From: CAVSNH01 sp963729275
GTDB taxonomy: Bacteria > Actinomycetota > Acidimicrobiia > Acidimicrobiales > RAAP-2
DNA length: 64,000 nt
Assembly: GCA_963729275.1 (NCBI GenBank)
Contig: CAVSNH010000004.1
Span: 558,001-622,000 of the forward strand
Reading direction: 5' to 3'
The position numbers were made by a program, and so were the translations under genes. Every line of letters starts with the position of its first letter. Positions within the stretch are counted from its first letter, which is position 1. Positions 1 through 9,115 of this stretch are shown in pieces. Below the pieces are notes generated by a model. It had not been told where the DNA came from, did not search any database, and saw only the letters and a program-made list of their open reading frames with translations.

Positions 1-2531
1 GCCCGGGCCGCACGCCCCAGCGAGGAGAGCCGCCGGGCGAGGGCCATCCCGGCCTCGAGGGCAGGGTCGCGGGCACTCGAGTCGGCCGTCGGCCACTCGG
101 CCAGGTGCACAGAGTCGTCGTCGGCCGCGTCGGTGAGCTCGCACCACATCCGGTCGGCCAGGAACGGGCAGAAGGGAGCCAGCAGCCGGGACAAGGTGAC
201 CAGCACCTCGTGCAGGGTGGCCTGGGCACTGAGAGCGTCGACCGGGTCGGCATCCGGGTCGGTGCGCCAGAATCGCCGTCGGCTGCGTCGCACGAACCAG
301 TTCGAGGTGTCGTGGGTGAGCTCGGCCACCGCCGAGGCAGCCGGGAAGGGCTCGTAGCCGTCCAGCGCGGCGGTCACCGTTTCCACCGTGGCGGCCAGAC
401 GTGAGCGCATCCACCGGTCGAGCGGCGGTCGCCCGTCGGGTGCCGGGATGGCCGCGTCCTCGGGGTCGAACCCGTTGAGAGCGGCGTAGGTGCTGAAGAA
501 GTACCAGGTGTTCCACACGGTCAACAGGGCGTCACGGGTGGTGGCGTCGATGGCGTCGAAGCTCACCCGGGTCGGGGTCCACGGCGATCCCTGCGAGAAC
601 ATCCACCACCGCAGCGGATCGGCGCCGCGCGAGTCGACGATCTCCCAGGGGTCGATGACGTTGCCCAGGCTCTTCGACATCTTTCGCCCGTCGGCATCCA
701 CGATGTGGCCGAGACACAGCACGTGCCGGTACGGCGTGCTGCCGCGCACGAGCGTGTTCACGGCCAGAAGTGAATAGAACCAACCGCGGGTCTGGTCGAT
801 GGCCTCGCAGATGAAGTCGGCCGGGTAGACGAGGCGTTCGGCCGATCCCGGCGCCTGGGGGTAGCCCCACTGGGCCGTCGGCATCGACCCCGAGTCGAAC
901 CAGGCGTCGATGACCGGCTCGACCCGGACCATGGTGGCCGCCTCGTCGTCTCCCTCATGGCCGTCGGGACACGAGAAGGTGACCTCGTCGATGGTGGGCC
1001 GGTGGGGGTCGACCCCGGTGACGTCGCGCCCGGCGAGCTCGGAGAGCTCGGAGAGCGAGCCCACGCAGCGCAGATGTCCGGCCGGACAGCGCCACACCGG
1101 CAGGGGTGTTCCCCAGAAGCGGTCGCGGGACAGCGCCCAGTCCACGTTGTTGGCCAGCCACTCCCCCATGCGCCCGTCACGGATGTGGGCGGGGTGCCAG
1201 TCGATGGTCCGGTTCTCGGACACCAGGCGGTCCTTTTGGGCGGAGGTGCGCACGTACCAGCTGGGCTTGCCCCAGTAGATGAGCGGGGTGTCGCACCGCC
1301 AGCAGTGTGGATACGGGTGCAGGTAGTCGGCTCGGCGCAGGAGCCGGCCGGCCTCTTCGAGGCGGTCGTTGATCTCGATGTTGGCCTCGCGCACGGGGCG
1401 TCCCGCCAGCCATCCGATGTCGGAGGTGAACCGCCCGTCGGGCCCCACCGGGTTGAGGGTGGGCAAGCCCTCGGCCCGGCCGACCTCACGGTCGACTTCG
1501 CCGAAGGCGGGGGCCAGGTGGACGACCCCGGTGCCCTCGTCGGCCTCGACGAACGCCCCGGCCACCACCCGCCAGCCGGCCGCCTCCTCCTCCGGCGAGA
1601 CGGCGAGATCGGTGAAGGGCCGCTCGTAGCGCAGGCCGACCAGGGTCGATCCCGGAACCCGGCCGGCCTCGACCATGCCCTCTCCGAAGACGGCCTCGAC
1701 CAGGTCGGCGGCCACCACGTCGTCACCCACCAGGGCGTAGTCGAGGTCGGCGGACATGGCCGCGCCGGTGTTGGACAGCAGCGTCCACGGCGTCGTCGTC
1801 CAGACCACCAGTGAGAGCCCGGCCACGGACGGGCGCCCGAGGACCTGGGCCAGGCTTCGTGCCGCGTCTCCCTCGTCGAGTAACGGAAAGCGCACGTAGG
1901 CGGACTCGTCCACCACCTCCTGGTACACGTCGGGCTGGCCGAGCTCGTGGCTGGACAGGGCGGTGCCACACCGTGGGCAATAGGGGACGACCTTGATGTC
2001 CTCGTAGAGCAGGCCGTCGTCGAAGAGACGACGGAGGTTGAACCACACCGACTGCACGTACTCCGACGAGAACGTCCAGTAGGCGTCGTCGAGGTCGATC
2101 CAGTAGCCGATGCGCTCGGTGAGCGCCTTCCAATCGTCGACGTAGTTGCGCACCGACTGGCGGCACAAGCGGGTGAACTCGGCGATGCCGACCTCCTCCT
2201 CGATCTGCTGCTTGGCCACGATGCCCAGTTGCTTCTCGACCTCGACCTCGACGGGTAGGCCGTGGGTGTCCCAACCGGCACGGCGGGGGACGGCGAAGCC
2301 GCGCATGGTCCGGTAGCGGCAGAACAGGTCCTTGTAGACCCGGGCCCAGACATGGTGGAGTCCGGGCCGGCCGTTGGCCGTCGGCGGCCCCTCGTAGAAC
2401 ACCCACGGCTCGGCCCCGGCCCTCAGCGAGACCGAGCGGGCGAAGACGTCGTGGCGCGACCAACGAGCGAGCTCTTCCGCCTCGAGGGCGACGAAGTCGG
2501 CGTCGGCGGGGACCGCACGGAACACGGGCAT
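1..2531 (-). CDS. ileS: Isoleucyl-tRNA synthetase, 5' part (3' end beyond window)
   Basis: Cytoplasmic class Ia aminoacyl-tRNA synthetase that charges tRNA-Ile. Reading the minus strand from the ATG at 2531 gives 843 uninterrupted codons to the window edge. A HIGH-type motif (GLHH, residues 57-60, after FYEGPPTANG) and KMSKSLGN (617-624, DNA 660-683) are in frame. Between them lie an editing (CP1) region with the TTPWTLLSN-type threonine stretch and the VIDAWFDSG motif. The C-terminal anticodon-binding part begins (WNTWYFF) but is cut off; family members run to about 1000-1050 residues. The lack of a classical HIGH and the overall pattern suggest the eukaryote-like IleS2 type often found in actinobacteria (inference). 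It is divergent from the DNA glycosylase gene. Confidence 0.96.
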   Translation of the reverse strand, partial: MPVFRAVPADADFVALEAEELARWSRHDVFARSVSLRAGAEPWVFYEGPPTANGRPGLHHVWARVYKDLFCRYRTMRGFAVPRRAGWDTHGLPVEVEVEKQLGIVAKQQIEEEVGIAEFTRLCRQSVRNYVDDWKALTERIGYWIDLDDAYWTFSSEYVQSVWFNLRRLFDDGLLYEDIKVVPYCPRCGTALSSHELGQPDVYQEVVDESAYVRFPLLDEGDAARSLAQVLGRPSVAGLSLVVWTTTPWTLLSNTGAAMSADLDYALVGDDVVAADLVEAVFGEGMVEAGRVPGSTLVGLRYERPFTDLAVSPEEEAAGWRVVAGAFVEADEGTGVVHLAPAFGEVDREVGRAEGLPTLNPVGPDGRFTSDIGWLAGRPVREANIEINDRLEEAGRLLRRADYLHPYPHCWRCDTPLIYWGKPSWYVRTSAQKDRLVSENRTIDWHPAHIRDGRMGEWLANNVDWALSRDRFWGTPLPVWRCPAGHLRCVGSLSELSELAGRDVTGVDPHRPTIDEVTFSCPDGHEGDDEAATMVRVEPVIDAWFDSGSMPTAQWGYPQAPGSAERLVYPADFICEAIDQTRGWFYSLLAVNTLVRGSTPYRHVLCLGHIVDADGRKMSKSLGNVIDPWEIVDSRGADPLRWWMFSQGSPWTPTRVSFDAIDATTRDALLTVWNTWYFFSTYAALNGFDPEDAAIPAPDGRPPLDRWMRSRLAATVETVTAALDGYEPFPAASAVAELTHDTSNWFVRRSRRRFWRTDPDADPVDALSAQATLHEVLVTLSRLLAPFCPFLADRMWCELTDAADDDSVHLAEWPTADSSARDPALEAGMALARRLSSLGRAAR

Positions 2532-2734
2532 TCTCCAGTCGGCTGCTCGGTCGAGACATCGACCTCGGCCCAGGACGGACGGCCGTCGCGCCGGCCATCC
2601 CTGCCCGGGACACCGGCGGCAACGACGAGAACGGGCAGGTGACGAGCGCCGATGCGACGACCGACCACCCGTTCGCCGCCGCCCCGCGCCGATGGCCGGA
2701 GATACTACGGCCCGCTGCAGGCCACAATTGAAAG

Positions 2735-3598
2735 GTGCCCGAGCTTCCCGAGGTCCAGGCGCTCACCATTGCCCTCCGGGGGCACCTCGCCGGCCGGACC
2801 ATCGAAGCCTGCGAGCTCGCCTCCTTCTCGGCCCTCAAGACGTTCGACCCACCCCTCGATGCACTGGAGGGCCGGGCCGTCACCGACGTCGATCGTCGGG
2901 GCAAGTTCGTGGCCGTCGAGGCCGACGGCCTCTTCCTCGTGGTCCACTTCGCCCGCGGCGGTTGGCTCACTTGGTACGAGGCCGCGCCCGCCAACCGGGC
3001 CCGGCCCGGCCGCAGCCCGCTGGCCCTGCGGGTTCGCCTCGACGGCGGCGCCGGGTTCGACATCACCGAGATGGGCACCGAGAAACGTCTCGCCCTTTGG
3101 GTGGTGCGGGCCCTCGACGAGGTCCCTCCCCTGGCCGCCCTCGGGATCGACCCGCTCACCCCCTCCTTCACGCCCGAGGCCCTGGCCCGACTGCTCACCG
3201 AGTCAGGCGGGGCCACCCTCAAGGGCGTGCTCACCACGCAGTCGGTCATCGCCGGGGTGGGCAACGCCTATTCCGACGAGGCCCTGTTCGTGGCCAAGCT
3301 GTCGCCCTACCGGAGGGCTGACCGCCTCGGACCCGAGGAGGTCGAGCGTCTGCACGGCGCGGTGGTCACCGTGCTCTCGGAGGCGGTCGAGCGGCTCACC
3401 GGGCTCGGCATCGGTGAGCTCAAGGCCGACAAGAAGCGGGCCATGCGGGTGCACGGCCGGACGGGCGAGCCCTGCCCGGAGTGCGGCGACACCATCCGCC
3501 AAGTGTCCTTCTCCACCAAGTCCCTGCAGTACTGCCCGCGGTGCCAGACCGCCGGCCGTCCGCTGGCCGACCGGCGCATGTCCCGCCTGCTCAAGTAG
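2735..3598 (+). CDS. Fpg/Nei family DNA-formamidopyrimidine glycosylase
   Basis: Base-excision repair glycosylase/AP lyase, 287 residues, close to the family norm of about 270-290. The GTG start at 2735 leaves MPELPEV at the N-terminus. This supplies the obligatory Pro2 (Schiff-base nucleophile) and Glu3, and Lys57 sits in DRRGKF as in E. coli Fpg. The H2TH region (LKGVLTTQSVIAGVGNAYSDE) is typical. A C-terminal zinc finger is complete, with CPEC and CPRC at about residues 247-270. No RBS-like stretch is obvious beyond an AAAG just before the start, but the N-terminal proline requirement fixes the start. Fpg versus Nei specificity for oxidised purine or pyrimidine cannot be settled from the sequence. 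Confidence 0.95.
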   Translation: MPELPEVQALTIALRGHLAGRTIEACELASFSALKTFDPPLDALEGRAVTDVDRRGKFVAVEADGLFLVVHFARGGWLTWYEAAPANRARPGRSPLALRVRLDGGAGFDITEMGTEKRLALWVVRALDEVPPLAALGIDPLTPSFTPEALARLLTESGGATLKGVLTTQSVIAGVGNAYSDEALFVAKLSPYRRADRLGPEEVERLHGAVVTVLSEAVERLTGLGIGELKADKKRAMRVHGRTGEPCPECGDTIRQVSFSTKSLQYCPRCQTAGRPLADRRMSRLLK

Positions 3599-3627
3599 CA
3601 ACCGGCCTCCCTCGAGTCGTCATCTCC

Positions 3628-4311
3628 ATGCCCGCGCCCGAGCCCGTCCCGCCCTTCTCGCTGGCTGGTCGCTACGTGCGATTGGTTCCCCTCGAGGTCG
3701 GCCACTTGGACGCGCTGCTCGAGGCAGCCACCGACGACCGCTCGACCTTCACGCTCTCGTCCGTGCCTTGGGATCGGCCGTCCATGGAGGACTACGTCCA
3801 TCGGGCCCTCGACCGGCGCCGGATGGGTGAGCACTACCCGTTCGTGACCTGGAGCCGCGAGCTCGGCCGGGTGGTGGGCAGCACCCGCTTCTACGACATG
3901 ACGGCGTGGGACTGGGCCGGCGTCTTCGCCGGGTCGGAGCGGCTCCGGCGCCCCGGCGCGGTGGACGTGACCAACATCGGCTACACATGGCTCCATCCCT
4001 CGGCTCAAGGCAGTGCGGTCAACACCGAGGCCAAGGTGCTGATGATGGCCCATGCCTTCGAGTGCTGGCAGGTCCGCGCCGTCCGCCTCAAGACCGACGC
4101 CCGAAACGCCCGGTCACGATCGGCCATCGTCAAGCTCGGCTGCCGCCTCGACGGGATCCTGCGATCCGAGCGGCCGGGCACGGACGGCACCGTGCGCGAC
4201 TCGGCGTTCTTCTCGATGCTGGCTGCAGAATGGCCGGCCCATCGCCGACAGCTGGTCCAACGACTCGGCTCGGCTGCCGAGCCAGAGCCCGGGCCATCGG
4301 GCCGCCCCTAG
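3628..4311 (+). CDS. GNAT family N-acetyltransferase
   Basis: Predicted acetyl-CoA-dependent acyltransferase of 227 residues, of the RimJ/RimL type that modifies protein N-termini or small amines. The fold is visible as an N-terminal YVRLVPLEVGHLDAL strand/helix, a central NIGYTWLHPSAQGSAVNTEAK segment (acetyl-CoA pyrophosphate-binding loop region) and the LKTDARNARSRSAIVKLG helix typical of the RimJ group. The ATG at 3628 was chosen because an upstream in-frame extension overlaps the glycosylase C-terminus and encodes low-complexity sequence. It follows the glycosylase by 29 bp, so the two may be co-transcribed. The substrate is unknown. Confidence 0.88.
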   Translation: MPAPEPVPPFSLAGRYVRLVPLEVGHLDALLEAATDDRSTFTLSSVPWDRPSMEDYVHRALDRRRMGEHYPFVTWSRELGRVVGSTRFYDMTAWDWAGVFAGSERLRRPGAVDVTNIGYTWLHPSAQGSAVNTEAKVLMMAHAFECWQVRAVRLKTDARNARSRSAIVKLGCRLDGILRSERPGTDGTVRDSAFFSMLAAEWPAHRRQLVQRLGSAAEPEPGPSGRP

Positions 4312-4744
4312 GCGCCAGGAGCCGCTCTTCGGGCGTCGGTCGACGGCCGTGGGTGCCCTGTCAACGACACCCAACGCCCCTTGGAGGTCCTCTCTCGACA
4401 CACGAGGCCGTGAGCCCCATTGGAGGCGCGATTGGAGGCGCTGTTGGAAAGGTGCGCCCTTTTGCTATATTGGGACTGCTAATTCCTATGTTTTTAGTAG
4501 GTATATGGGATAGGTAGATGGGGTAAGAGGAGAATCCCCGCCTTCCCGAGCCGGGGGGCCAGTGCATCGGTCGTCCCAGCGAAAGCCCCAGCGCACGAAG
4601 AAACCCGAGTCAGAGCGGATCCGAAGGGGCGACACCAAGTTGTCGATGCCAAGGGAACTGTCGTCCTCCGGCGATGTCTCACCGGCGGAGAAATACCGGA
4701 ATCACAATCCAAACGATCGAACCGAACCAGAGAAGAGGAACACC
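4312..4744 (+). promoter_or_regulatory. Long leader of the ABC importer operon
   Basis: 433 bp without a gene. It holds the AT-rich promoter-like patch (about 4460-4515) with the palindrome reported separately, and a GC-rich imperfect hairpin at about 4672-4695 (arms CCTCCGGCGA and TCACCGGCGG around a TGTC loop, two mismatches) about 50 nt before the lipoprotein start. If transcription starts near 4510 the untranslated leader is about 230 nt, long enough for an RNA-level control element. I could not match it to a known riboswitch class. Confidence 0.3.
4482..4504. promoter_or_regulatory. Candidate Rrf2-type operator upstream of the ABC importer
   Basis: Interrupted palindrome ATTCCTA-N9-TAGGTAT (6 of 7 arm positions pair) in an AT-rich patch that contrasts with the GC-rich surroundings. 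Its 23-bp length and 7-bp arms fit the operators of Rrf2-family regulators, and one such gene ends this cluster. Assignment is inference; no binding data are available. Confidence 0.4.
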
Positions 4745-5839
4745 GTGACCGCAGTCCAGACCACATCCTTCGTGCGCCGGCGGTTCCGCCGTTTGGCCGC
4801 TGTGGCCGGCGTGGCCGCCGCGGGCCTGGTGGCGGCCGCGTGCAGCTCGGGCTCCTCCAGCCCTACGACGACGGCGGCGTCGACGGCCACGACATCCGGC
4901 GCACCCGTCACGCTGAATTTGGGTTACCTCACCAATCTGACCCATGCCCCGGCGCTGATCGGCGTGCAGGAGGGAATCTTCAAGAAGAACCTTCCGAGCA
5001 ACGTGACCCTCTCGACCTCCACCTACAACGCCGGTCCGGCCGAAGTCACCGCATTGCTCGCCGGATCGCTCGACGCCGCCTACATGGGCCCGAACTCGGC
5101 CATCACCGCGTACTCGCACGACAAGGCCATCAGGATCATCTCGGGGGCGACCTCGGGTGGTGCGGCCCTCGTCGTGTCCTCCTCGATCACCTCGCCAAGC
5201 CAGCTCAAGGGCAAGACCCTGGCCACGCCCCAGCTCGGCAACACCCAGGACGTCGCCCTGCGCACCTGGCTGAAGAAGCAGGGGCTGACCTTCCCCGGCC
5301 CGAACGGCGGCAGTGGTGAAGTCACCATCCTGCCGGAGGCCAACGCCACCACCGTCACCTCATTCGAGGCCGGCACCATCGCCGGCGCCTGGGTCCCCGA
5401 GCCCTACGTGGCCGAGATGGTGGCCAAGGGCGGGCACGAGCTGGTCAACGAGAAGACGCAGTGGCCCAACGGTCAGTTCTCGACCACCGTGCTGGTGGTC
5501 GCCGCCCCCTTCTTGGCCGCCCATCCGAGCGTGGTCACCGCACTTCTCAAGGGGCAGCTGGCCGCCACTGCCTTCATCAAGTCGTCGCCCACCAGCGCCC
5601 GGACCGATGCCAATGCTGCGCTCGCCACTCTGACCGGCAAGGCGCTGAGCACGAGCGAGCTCGACGCCGCCTGGTCGGACATGACCTTCACCAACAATCC
5701 CCTGGCGTCCACCATCGCCACCGACGAGGCCCATGCCAAAGCAGCCGGGTTCACCACCACCGACATCAGTGGGATCTACGACCTGGGACCGGTCAACCAG
5801 CTTCTGAGGGCCCAAGGAAAACCGACGCTTTCGTCATGA
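4745..5839 (+). CDS. ABC transporter substrate-binding lipoprotein (sulfonate/nitrate/taurine type)
   Basis: Extracytoplasmic binding lipoprotein of 364 residues with a positively charged N-terminus (RRRFRR), a hydrophobic segment and a lipobox ending at Cys33 (LVAAAC), then a Ser/Thr linker. The mature part shows the NMT1/THI5-like (SsuA/TauA/NrtA) pattern: LGYLTNLTHAPALIGVQEGIF, TALLAGSLDAAYMGPN and an AGAWVPEPYV-like segment. The GTG at 4745 was chosen over an upstream in-frame ATG (4562) because it follows a GAGGAA Shine-Dalgarno and puts the signal peptide at the N-terminus. It overlaps the ATPase start by ATGA. The ligand is unproven; an aliphatic sulfonate is favoured by the linked CymR-like regulator. 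Confidence 0.88.
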   Translation: MTAVQTTSFVRRRFRRLAAVAGVAAAGLVAAACSSGSSSPTTTAASTATTSGAPVTLNLGYLTNLTHAPALIGVQEGIFKKNLPSNVTLSTSTYNAGPAEVTALLAGSLDAAYMGPNSAITAYSHDKAIRIISGATSGGAALVVSSSITSPSQLKGKTLATPQLGNTQDVALRTWLKKQGLTFPGPNGGSGEVTILPEANATTVTSFEAGTIAGAWVPEPYVAEMVAKGGHELVNEKTQWPNGQFSTTVLVVAAPFLAAHPSVVTALLKGQLAATAFIKSSPTSARTDANAALATLTGKALSTSELDAAWSDMTFTNNPLASTIATDEAHAKAAGFTTTDISGIYDLGPVNQLLRAQGKPTLSS

Positions 5840-6687
5840 CAACCACGCTCACTCCGCCAGGCACCTCCGGCGCCCCCAGCCGCTCCCCGTCGGTCGCCCT
5901 CACCGGGGTTTCCAAGCGCTACGGGGTCGGAGACAGCGCGGTCGCCGCTCTGGCCGACATCACCTTGCAGGTCGAGCCCCGCGAGTTCGTGTGCCTGGTC
6001 GGTGCCTCGGGATGTGGGAAGACGACCATCCTCAATCTGGTGGCCGGCCTGGACCGACCGACGGTGGGGGCGGTGGACGTCACCGCGTCCGAATCGGCCG
6101 GCGACCGCCCCGTGGCCGGCGACCCTTCCGTCGGACGGACCGGGGGTACGGGGACGGCCATGCTCTTCCAGGACTCCGCCCTGCTCCCATGGTTGACGGT
6201 GGCCGCCAACGTCGAGCTTCCACTCCGGTTGCGAGGCGTGGCCAAGTCCCATCGGCGAGGAATCGCCGACGACCTCCTCGAACGCGTCCACCTCGCCGGC
6301 TTCGGGCCCAAGCGCCCCCACGAACTGTCCGGCGGAATGCGTCAACGCGCCGCCCTGGCGCGTGCCCTGGCCCAGGACGCCGGTCTCCTGCTCATGGACG
6401 AGCCATTCGGCGCCCTGGACGCCATCACCCGCGACCTGCTCCACGACGAGCTCGAATCGCTGTGGCAGGAGCGGCGTTTCACCGTTCTCTTCGTCACCCA
6501 CAACGTGCGCGAGGCAGCCCGGCTGGGGGACCGGATCGTGCTGCTCACCAGCCGTCCCGGCCGGGTGGCAGCCACCTACGACGTCGACCTCCCCCGCCCC
6601 CGCCGCATCGATTCCGTGGAGATCGCCAGCTTGGCCAGCACGGTCACGGATCACTTACGCGCCGAGGTGGGCCGACATGGTGGTTGA
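5836..6687 (+). CDS. ABC transporter ATP-binding protein (SsuB/TauB type)
   Basis: Cytoplasmic ATPase, 283 residues, energising the importer encoded on either side. It shows Walker A GASGCGKTT (56-64), a Q-loop (MLFQDSALLPW), signature LSGGMRQR (about 164-171), Walker B LLLMDEP and the switch histidine in FVTHN. The pattern matches the nitrate/sulfonate/taurine subfamily. The start ATG shares bases with the stop of the lipoprotein gene (ATGA), indicating translational coupling. An insertion of about 20 residues (ASESAGDRPVAGDP) lies between Walker A and the Q-loop. Confidence 0.92.
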   Translation: MTTTLTPPGTSGAPSRSPSVALTGVSKRYGVGDSAVAALADITLQVEPREFVCLVGASGCGKTTILNLVAGLDRPTVGAVDVTASESAGDRPVAGDPSVGRTGGTGTAMLFQDSALLPWLTVAANVELPLRLRGVAKSHRRGIADDLLERVHLAGFGPKRPHELSGGMRQRAALARALAQDAGLLLMDEPFGALDAITRDLLHDELESLWQERRFTVLFVTHNVREAARLGDRIVLLTSRPGRVAATYDVDLPRPRRIDSVEIASLASTVTDHLRAEVGRHGG

Positions 6688-7621
6688 CGGTCCGCAGGCG
6701 CCGACGGTGACGACACCCGCTTCCAACGGGAACGGAGCGACGACCGCGGTTGCCAATGGATCGAACTCCCCGTCACTGAGCCAGGCCCTGGCCGGGCTCG
6801 ACGCCCTCGACAGTGGCGATGGACGGACCGGCAAGACCGTCGCCCAACGTCTGTGGAGAGCCACCTGGCCCAAGCTCATCGCCTTCGGCCTCATCCTGCT
6901 GGTCTGGCAGATCGCGGTGTGGGTCCACTGGAAGCCCTACATCCTCCAGTCACCCGCCACCGCCGCCCGGCAGCTCTGGGATCTTCTCGGCACCTCGTAC
7001 TTCTGGCAGGCCTGCTGGGTCACGGCCCAACAGGCGGTCATCGGCTACATCCTGGTGGTGATCATCGGTGGCATCGTGGGAACGGCCGTCGCCCGCATCC
7101 CCGTGCTGCGCGCCGGCATCGGCTCCTTGATCACCGGGATGCAGACCATGCCTTCCGTGCTCTGGTATCCCCTGGGCGTGATGGTGTTCGGCATCACCAG
7201 GAACGCCATCCTCCTCATGATGGTCCTCGGGGCGGCCCCGGCGGTGGCCAACGGCTTCATCAGTGGGATCGACCAGGTTCCACCGAGCCTGCTGCGAGTT
7301 GGGCGGATCCTCGGGGCCCGTGGGCTCGCCCTCGAGCGCCACGTGGTTCTCCCCGCCGCCTTCCCCAGCATCCTGGGTGGGCTCAAGCAGGGGTGGGCGT
7401 TCGCCTGGCACGCGCTGATGGCCGGGGAGTTCCTCATCCTGGTCACCCCGCTCAGCCTGGGAGGTCGCATCGTCAATGCCGACACGCAGGGGGATTACGG
7501 CGTGGTGGTGGCCATGATGATCGTCATCGTGGTCATCGGCATACTCGTCGACACCGCCTTTGCCCGAGCCAACCTGAGCGTGCGCCGGCGCTACGGCCTG
7601 CTCGACGCGGCCAGGGGCTGA
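6677..7621 (+). CDS. ABC transporter permease (SsuC/TauC type)
   Basis: Integral membrane permease, 314 residues, with an extra Thr/Ala/Asn-rich N-terminal tail of about 65 residues before the first membrane helix (LIAFGLILLVWQIAVW). Further hydrophobic segments follow, together with a BPD_transp_1 EAA-type loop (GARGLALERHVVLPAAFPSI). It overlaps the ATPase gene by 11 bp, so the three form one operon. The last helix ends with FARANLSVRRRYGLL, as in SsuC-like permeases. Confidence 0.9.
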   Translation: MVVDGPQAPTVTTPASNGNGATTAVANGSNSPSLSQALAGLDALDSGDGRTGKTVAQRLWRATWPKLIAFGLILLVWQIAVWVHWKPYILQSPATAARQLWDLLGTSYFWQACWVTAQQAVIGYILVVIIGGIVGTAVARIPVLRAGIGSLITGMQTMPSVLWYPLGVMVFGITRNAILLMMVLGAAPAVANGFISGIDQVPPSLLRVGRILGARGLALERHVVLPAAFPSILGGLKQGWAFAWHALMAGEFLILVTPLSLGGRIVNADTQGDYGVVVAMMIVIVVIGILVDTAFARANLSVRRRYGLLDAARG

Positions 7622-7734
7622 GGCAGGGACGGCGCCGGCGGCCGGCCCCTCGTCAGGAGCGAACCAGCCCGCCCCGGCCTGCCCGCGGAGCACGCGACGG
7701 CACCAGGGGATGTCCTCTGGAAGAATCACCTCCC

Positions 7735-8190
7735 GTGTACATCTCGGCCAAAGTGGACTACGCCGTCCGAGCACTGTGCACGCTGGCCGACGCCGAGGGA
7801 CAGCCGGTGACCGCAGAGGCATTGGCCGGCGCCCAGGGCCTGCCGGCCAAGTTTCTGGAGAGCATCCTGAACGACATGAGGCGCGCCGGCCTGCTGCTCA
7901 GCCAACGGGGAGCCGACGGTGGCTACCGCCTGTCCAGGCCGGCCAAGGAGATCTCGGTGGCCGACGTCATCCGCCCGCTCGACGGGCCGCTGGCCGAGGT
8001 CCGGGGCCTGCGGCCGGAGGCTGCGAGTTACGAGGGATCAGCCGAGCACCTACAAGAGGTGTGGGTGGCGGTCCGAGCCGGCCTGCGCCAGGTCCTCGAG
8101 CAGGTCACCATCGCCGACATCGTGGCCGGGCAGCTCCCGCGCCAGGTGCGCAAGCTCACCGACGACCCGGACGCCTGGCTCTCGCACTGA
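7735..8190 (+). CDS. Rrf2 family transcriptional regulator, CymR-like
   Basis: Winged-helix DNA-binding protein of 151 residues. The N-terminus (YISAKVDYAVRALCTLA) and the LPAKFLESILNDMRRAGLLLSQRGADGGYRLSR wing region are diagnostic for Rrf2. The GTG at 7735 makes this conserved N-terminus the true one. Only one cysteine is present (RALCTL), so the three-Cys Fe-S ligand set of IscR/NsrR is missing. This places it with CymR-type regulators, which in Firmicutes control cysteine and sulfur acquisition (family knowledge). Position 113 bp after the importer suggests it controls that operon (inference). Confidence 0.9.
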   Translation: MYISAKVDYAVRALCTLADAEGQPVTAEALAGAQGLPAKFLESILNDMRRAGLLLSQRGADGGYRLSRPAKEISVADVIRPLDGPLAEVRGLRPEAASYEGSAEHLQEVWVAVRAGLRQVLEQVTIADIVAGQLPRQVRKLTDDPDAWLSH

Positions 8191-8263
8191 CCCACGGCAC
8201 CTACCGGTCATCGCTACGCCGAGGGACTCGGCGCATGTCATGGTGAGGTACGCGGCCACGATG

Positions 8264-8283
8264 GGACCGACCGTCGTCGGTCC
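8264..8283 (+). terminator. Hairpin after the Rrf2 gene
   Basis: Perfect 8-bp stem GGACCGAC/GTCGGTCC with a 4-nt loop, 74 bp after the Rrf2 stop. No U-tract follows, so it is a weak terminator call. The rest of 8191-8395 shows no gene. Confidence 0.35.
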
Positions 8284-8395
8284 AGCCGCAACGGGCGGCG
8301 ACAAGGTCGCCCATACCGTCCATCGCTTTCAAGTGCGGCCACGTATACATACTTCTGAACGGCGCGCCTTCACGGAACGGAACCACAGACCTCCC

Positions 8396-8985
8396 TCACT
8401 GTGGCCGTTCGCTCGTGATCCCTGGTCGACGCACGAGGTCGTTGAGGACTCGCTCGAAGGCATCTGCCGCCTTGTCCCACGAGAAGCCTTCGGCCGTCTT
8501 CACCCCGGCAACAGCAAGCCGTTGCCGCTGAACGTCGTCGGACAGAAGCACGGCGACCTCATCAGCCTTGCTTTCAGGGCTGCTGACTTGAGCGATGAGC
8601 ATGTTCTCACCCGAACGGCAAAGTTTGTGATTCCGCCGTTGTCGGTAGAGACGACCGCTGCACCGCACGCCATGGCCTCCAAAGCAGGCAGACCGAAACC
8701 CTCGTAACGACTCGGAAGCAAGAAGATCGAGCATTCACGCCAGAACTGCGCCATATCTCGATCGCCGTCGGCGGTACGTGAGTGAAACCATGATGGCAGG
8801 TCAGGGGGACGCTGAGGACCGACACCTATGACGTTGAACCGGTGCCCACGGGCTCGAAGCTGTTCCAGCGCGGCGATGCCTCGCGAAAGTCCTTGGTGGG
8901 CCCCTTGCTAAGGATCATCCCAGCGGTGGGCACCGCATCGAGGGACGACTGAGCCGAGGACGATTGATTGTCACCAGGGTAAAGA
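8396..8985 (-). pseudogene. Relic of a GT4 glycosyltransferase (C-terminal half, two frameshifts)
   Basis: Minus-strand reading recovers the second Rossmann domain of a GT-B glycosyltransferase, in pieces. These are AGMILSKGPTKDFRE, then after a 1-bp loss (about 8882) GIAALEQLRARGHRF and the active-site stretch FLLPSRYEGFGLPALEAMA, then after a second shift (about 8612) RSGENMLIAQVSS to a stop at 8396. It aligns segment by segment with the intact glycosyltransferase at 11126-12193 (EGFGLVALEAMACGAAVVST, RSGENILLAPV, FSWEKSTDAFERAL). The N-terminal half is missing and is replaced by FkbM-methyltransferase sequence. Confidence 0.8.
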
Positions 8986-9107
8986 CCCTGGTGTCGTTCG
9001 ATCATGGCCGATCCACCGGAGATCTGGGAAAGGGTCTCGCGAAGTAATCTCTCTTCCTGAGGCACATATTGGCCACACAGTTCTCTGATGATCGTCGCCA
9101 CTTGCCC

Positions 9108-9115
9108 AGATAACC
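9108..9115. repeat. Target-site duplication, left copy
   Basis: AGATAACC directly before the left inverted repeat of the ISL3-family element; an identical copy follows the right end at 10509-10516. Confidence 0.9.

Noticed and set aside
758..2353. Long minus-strand frame over the ileS region
   Set aside because: It is a shadow in another frame; the true ileS frame contains the GLHH and KMSKSLGN motifs and runs through 1-2531.
4562..4744. N-terminal extension of the ABC binding protein from an ATG at 4562
   Set aside because: It would bury the signal peptide and lipobox inside the protein, while GTG 4745 has a good ribosome-binding site.
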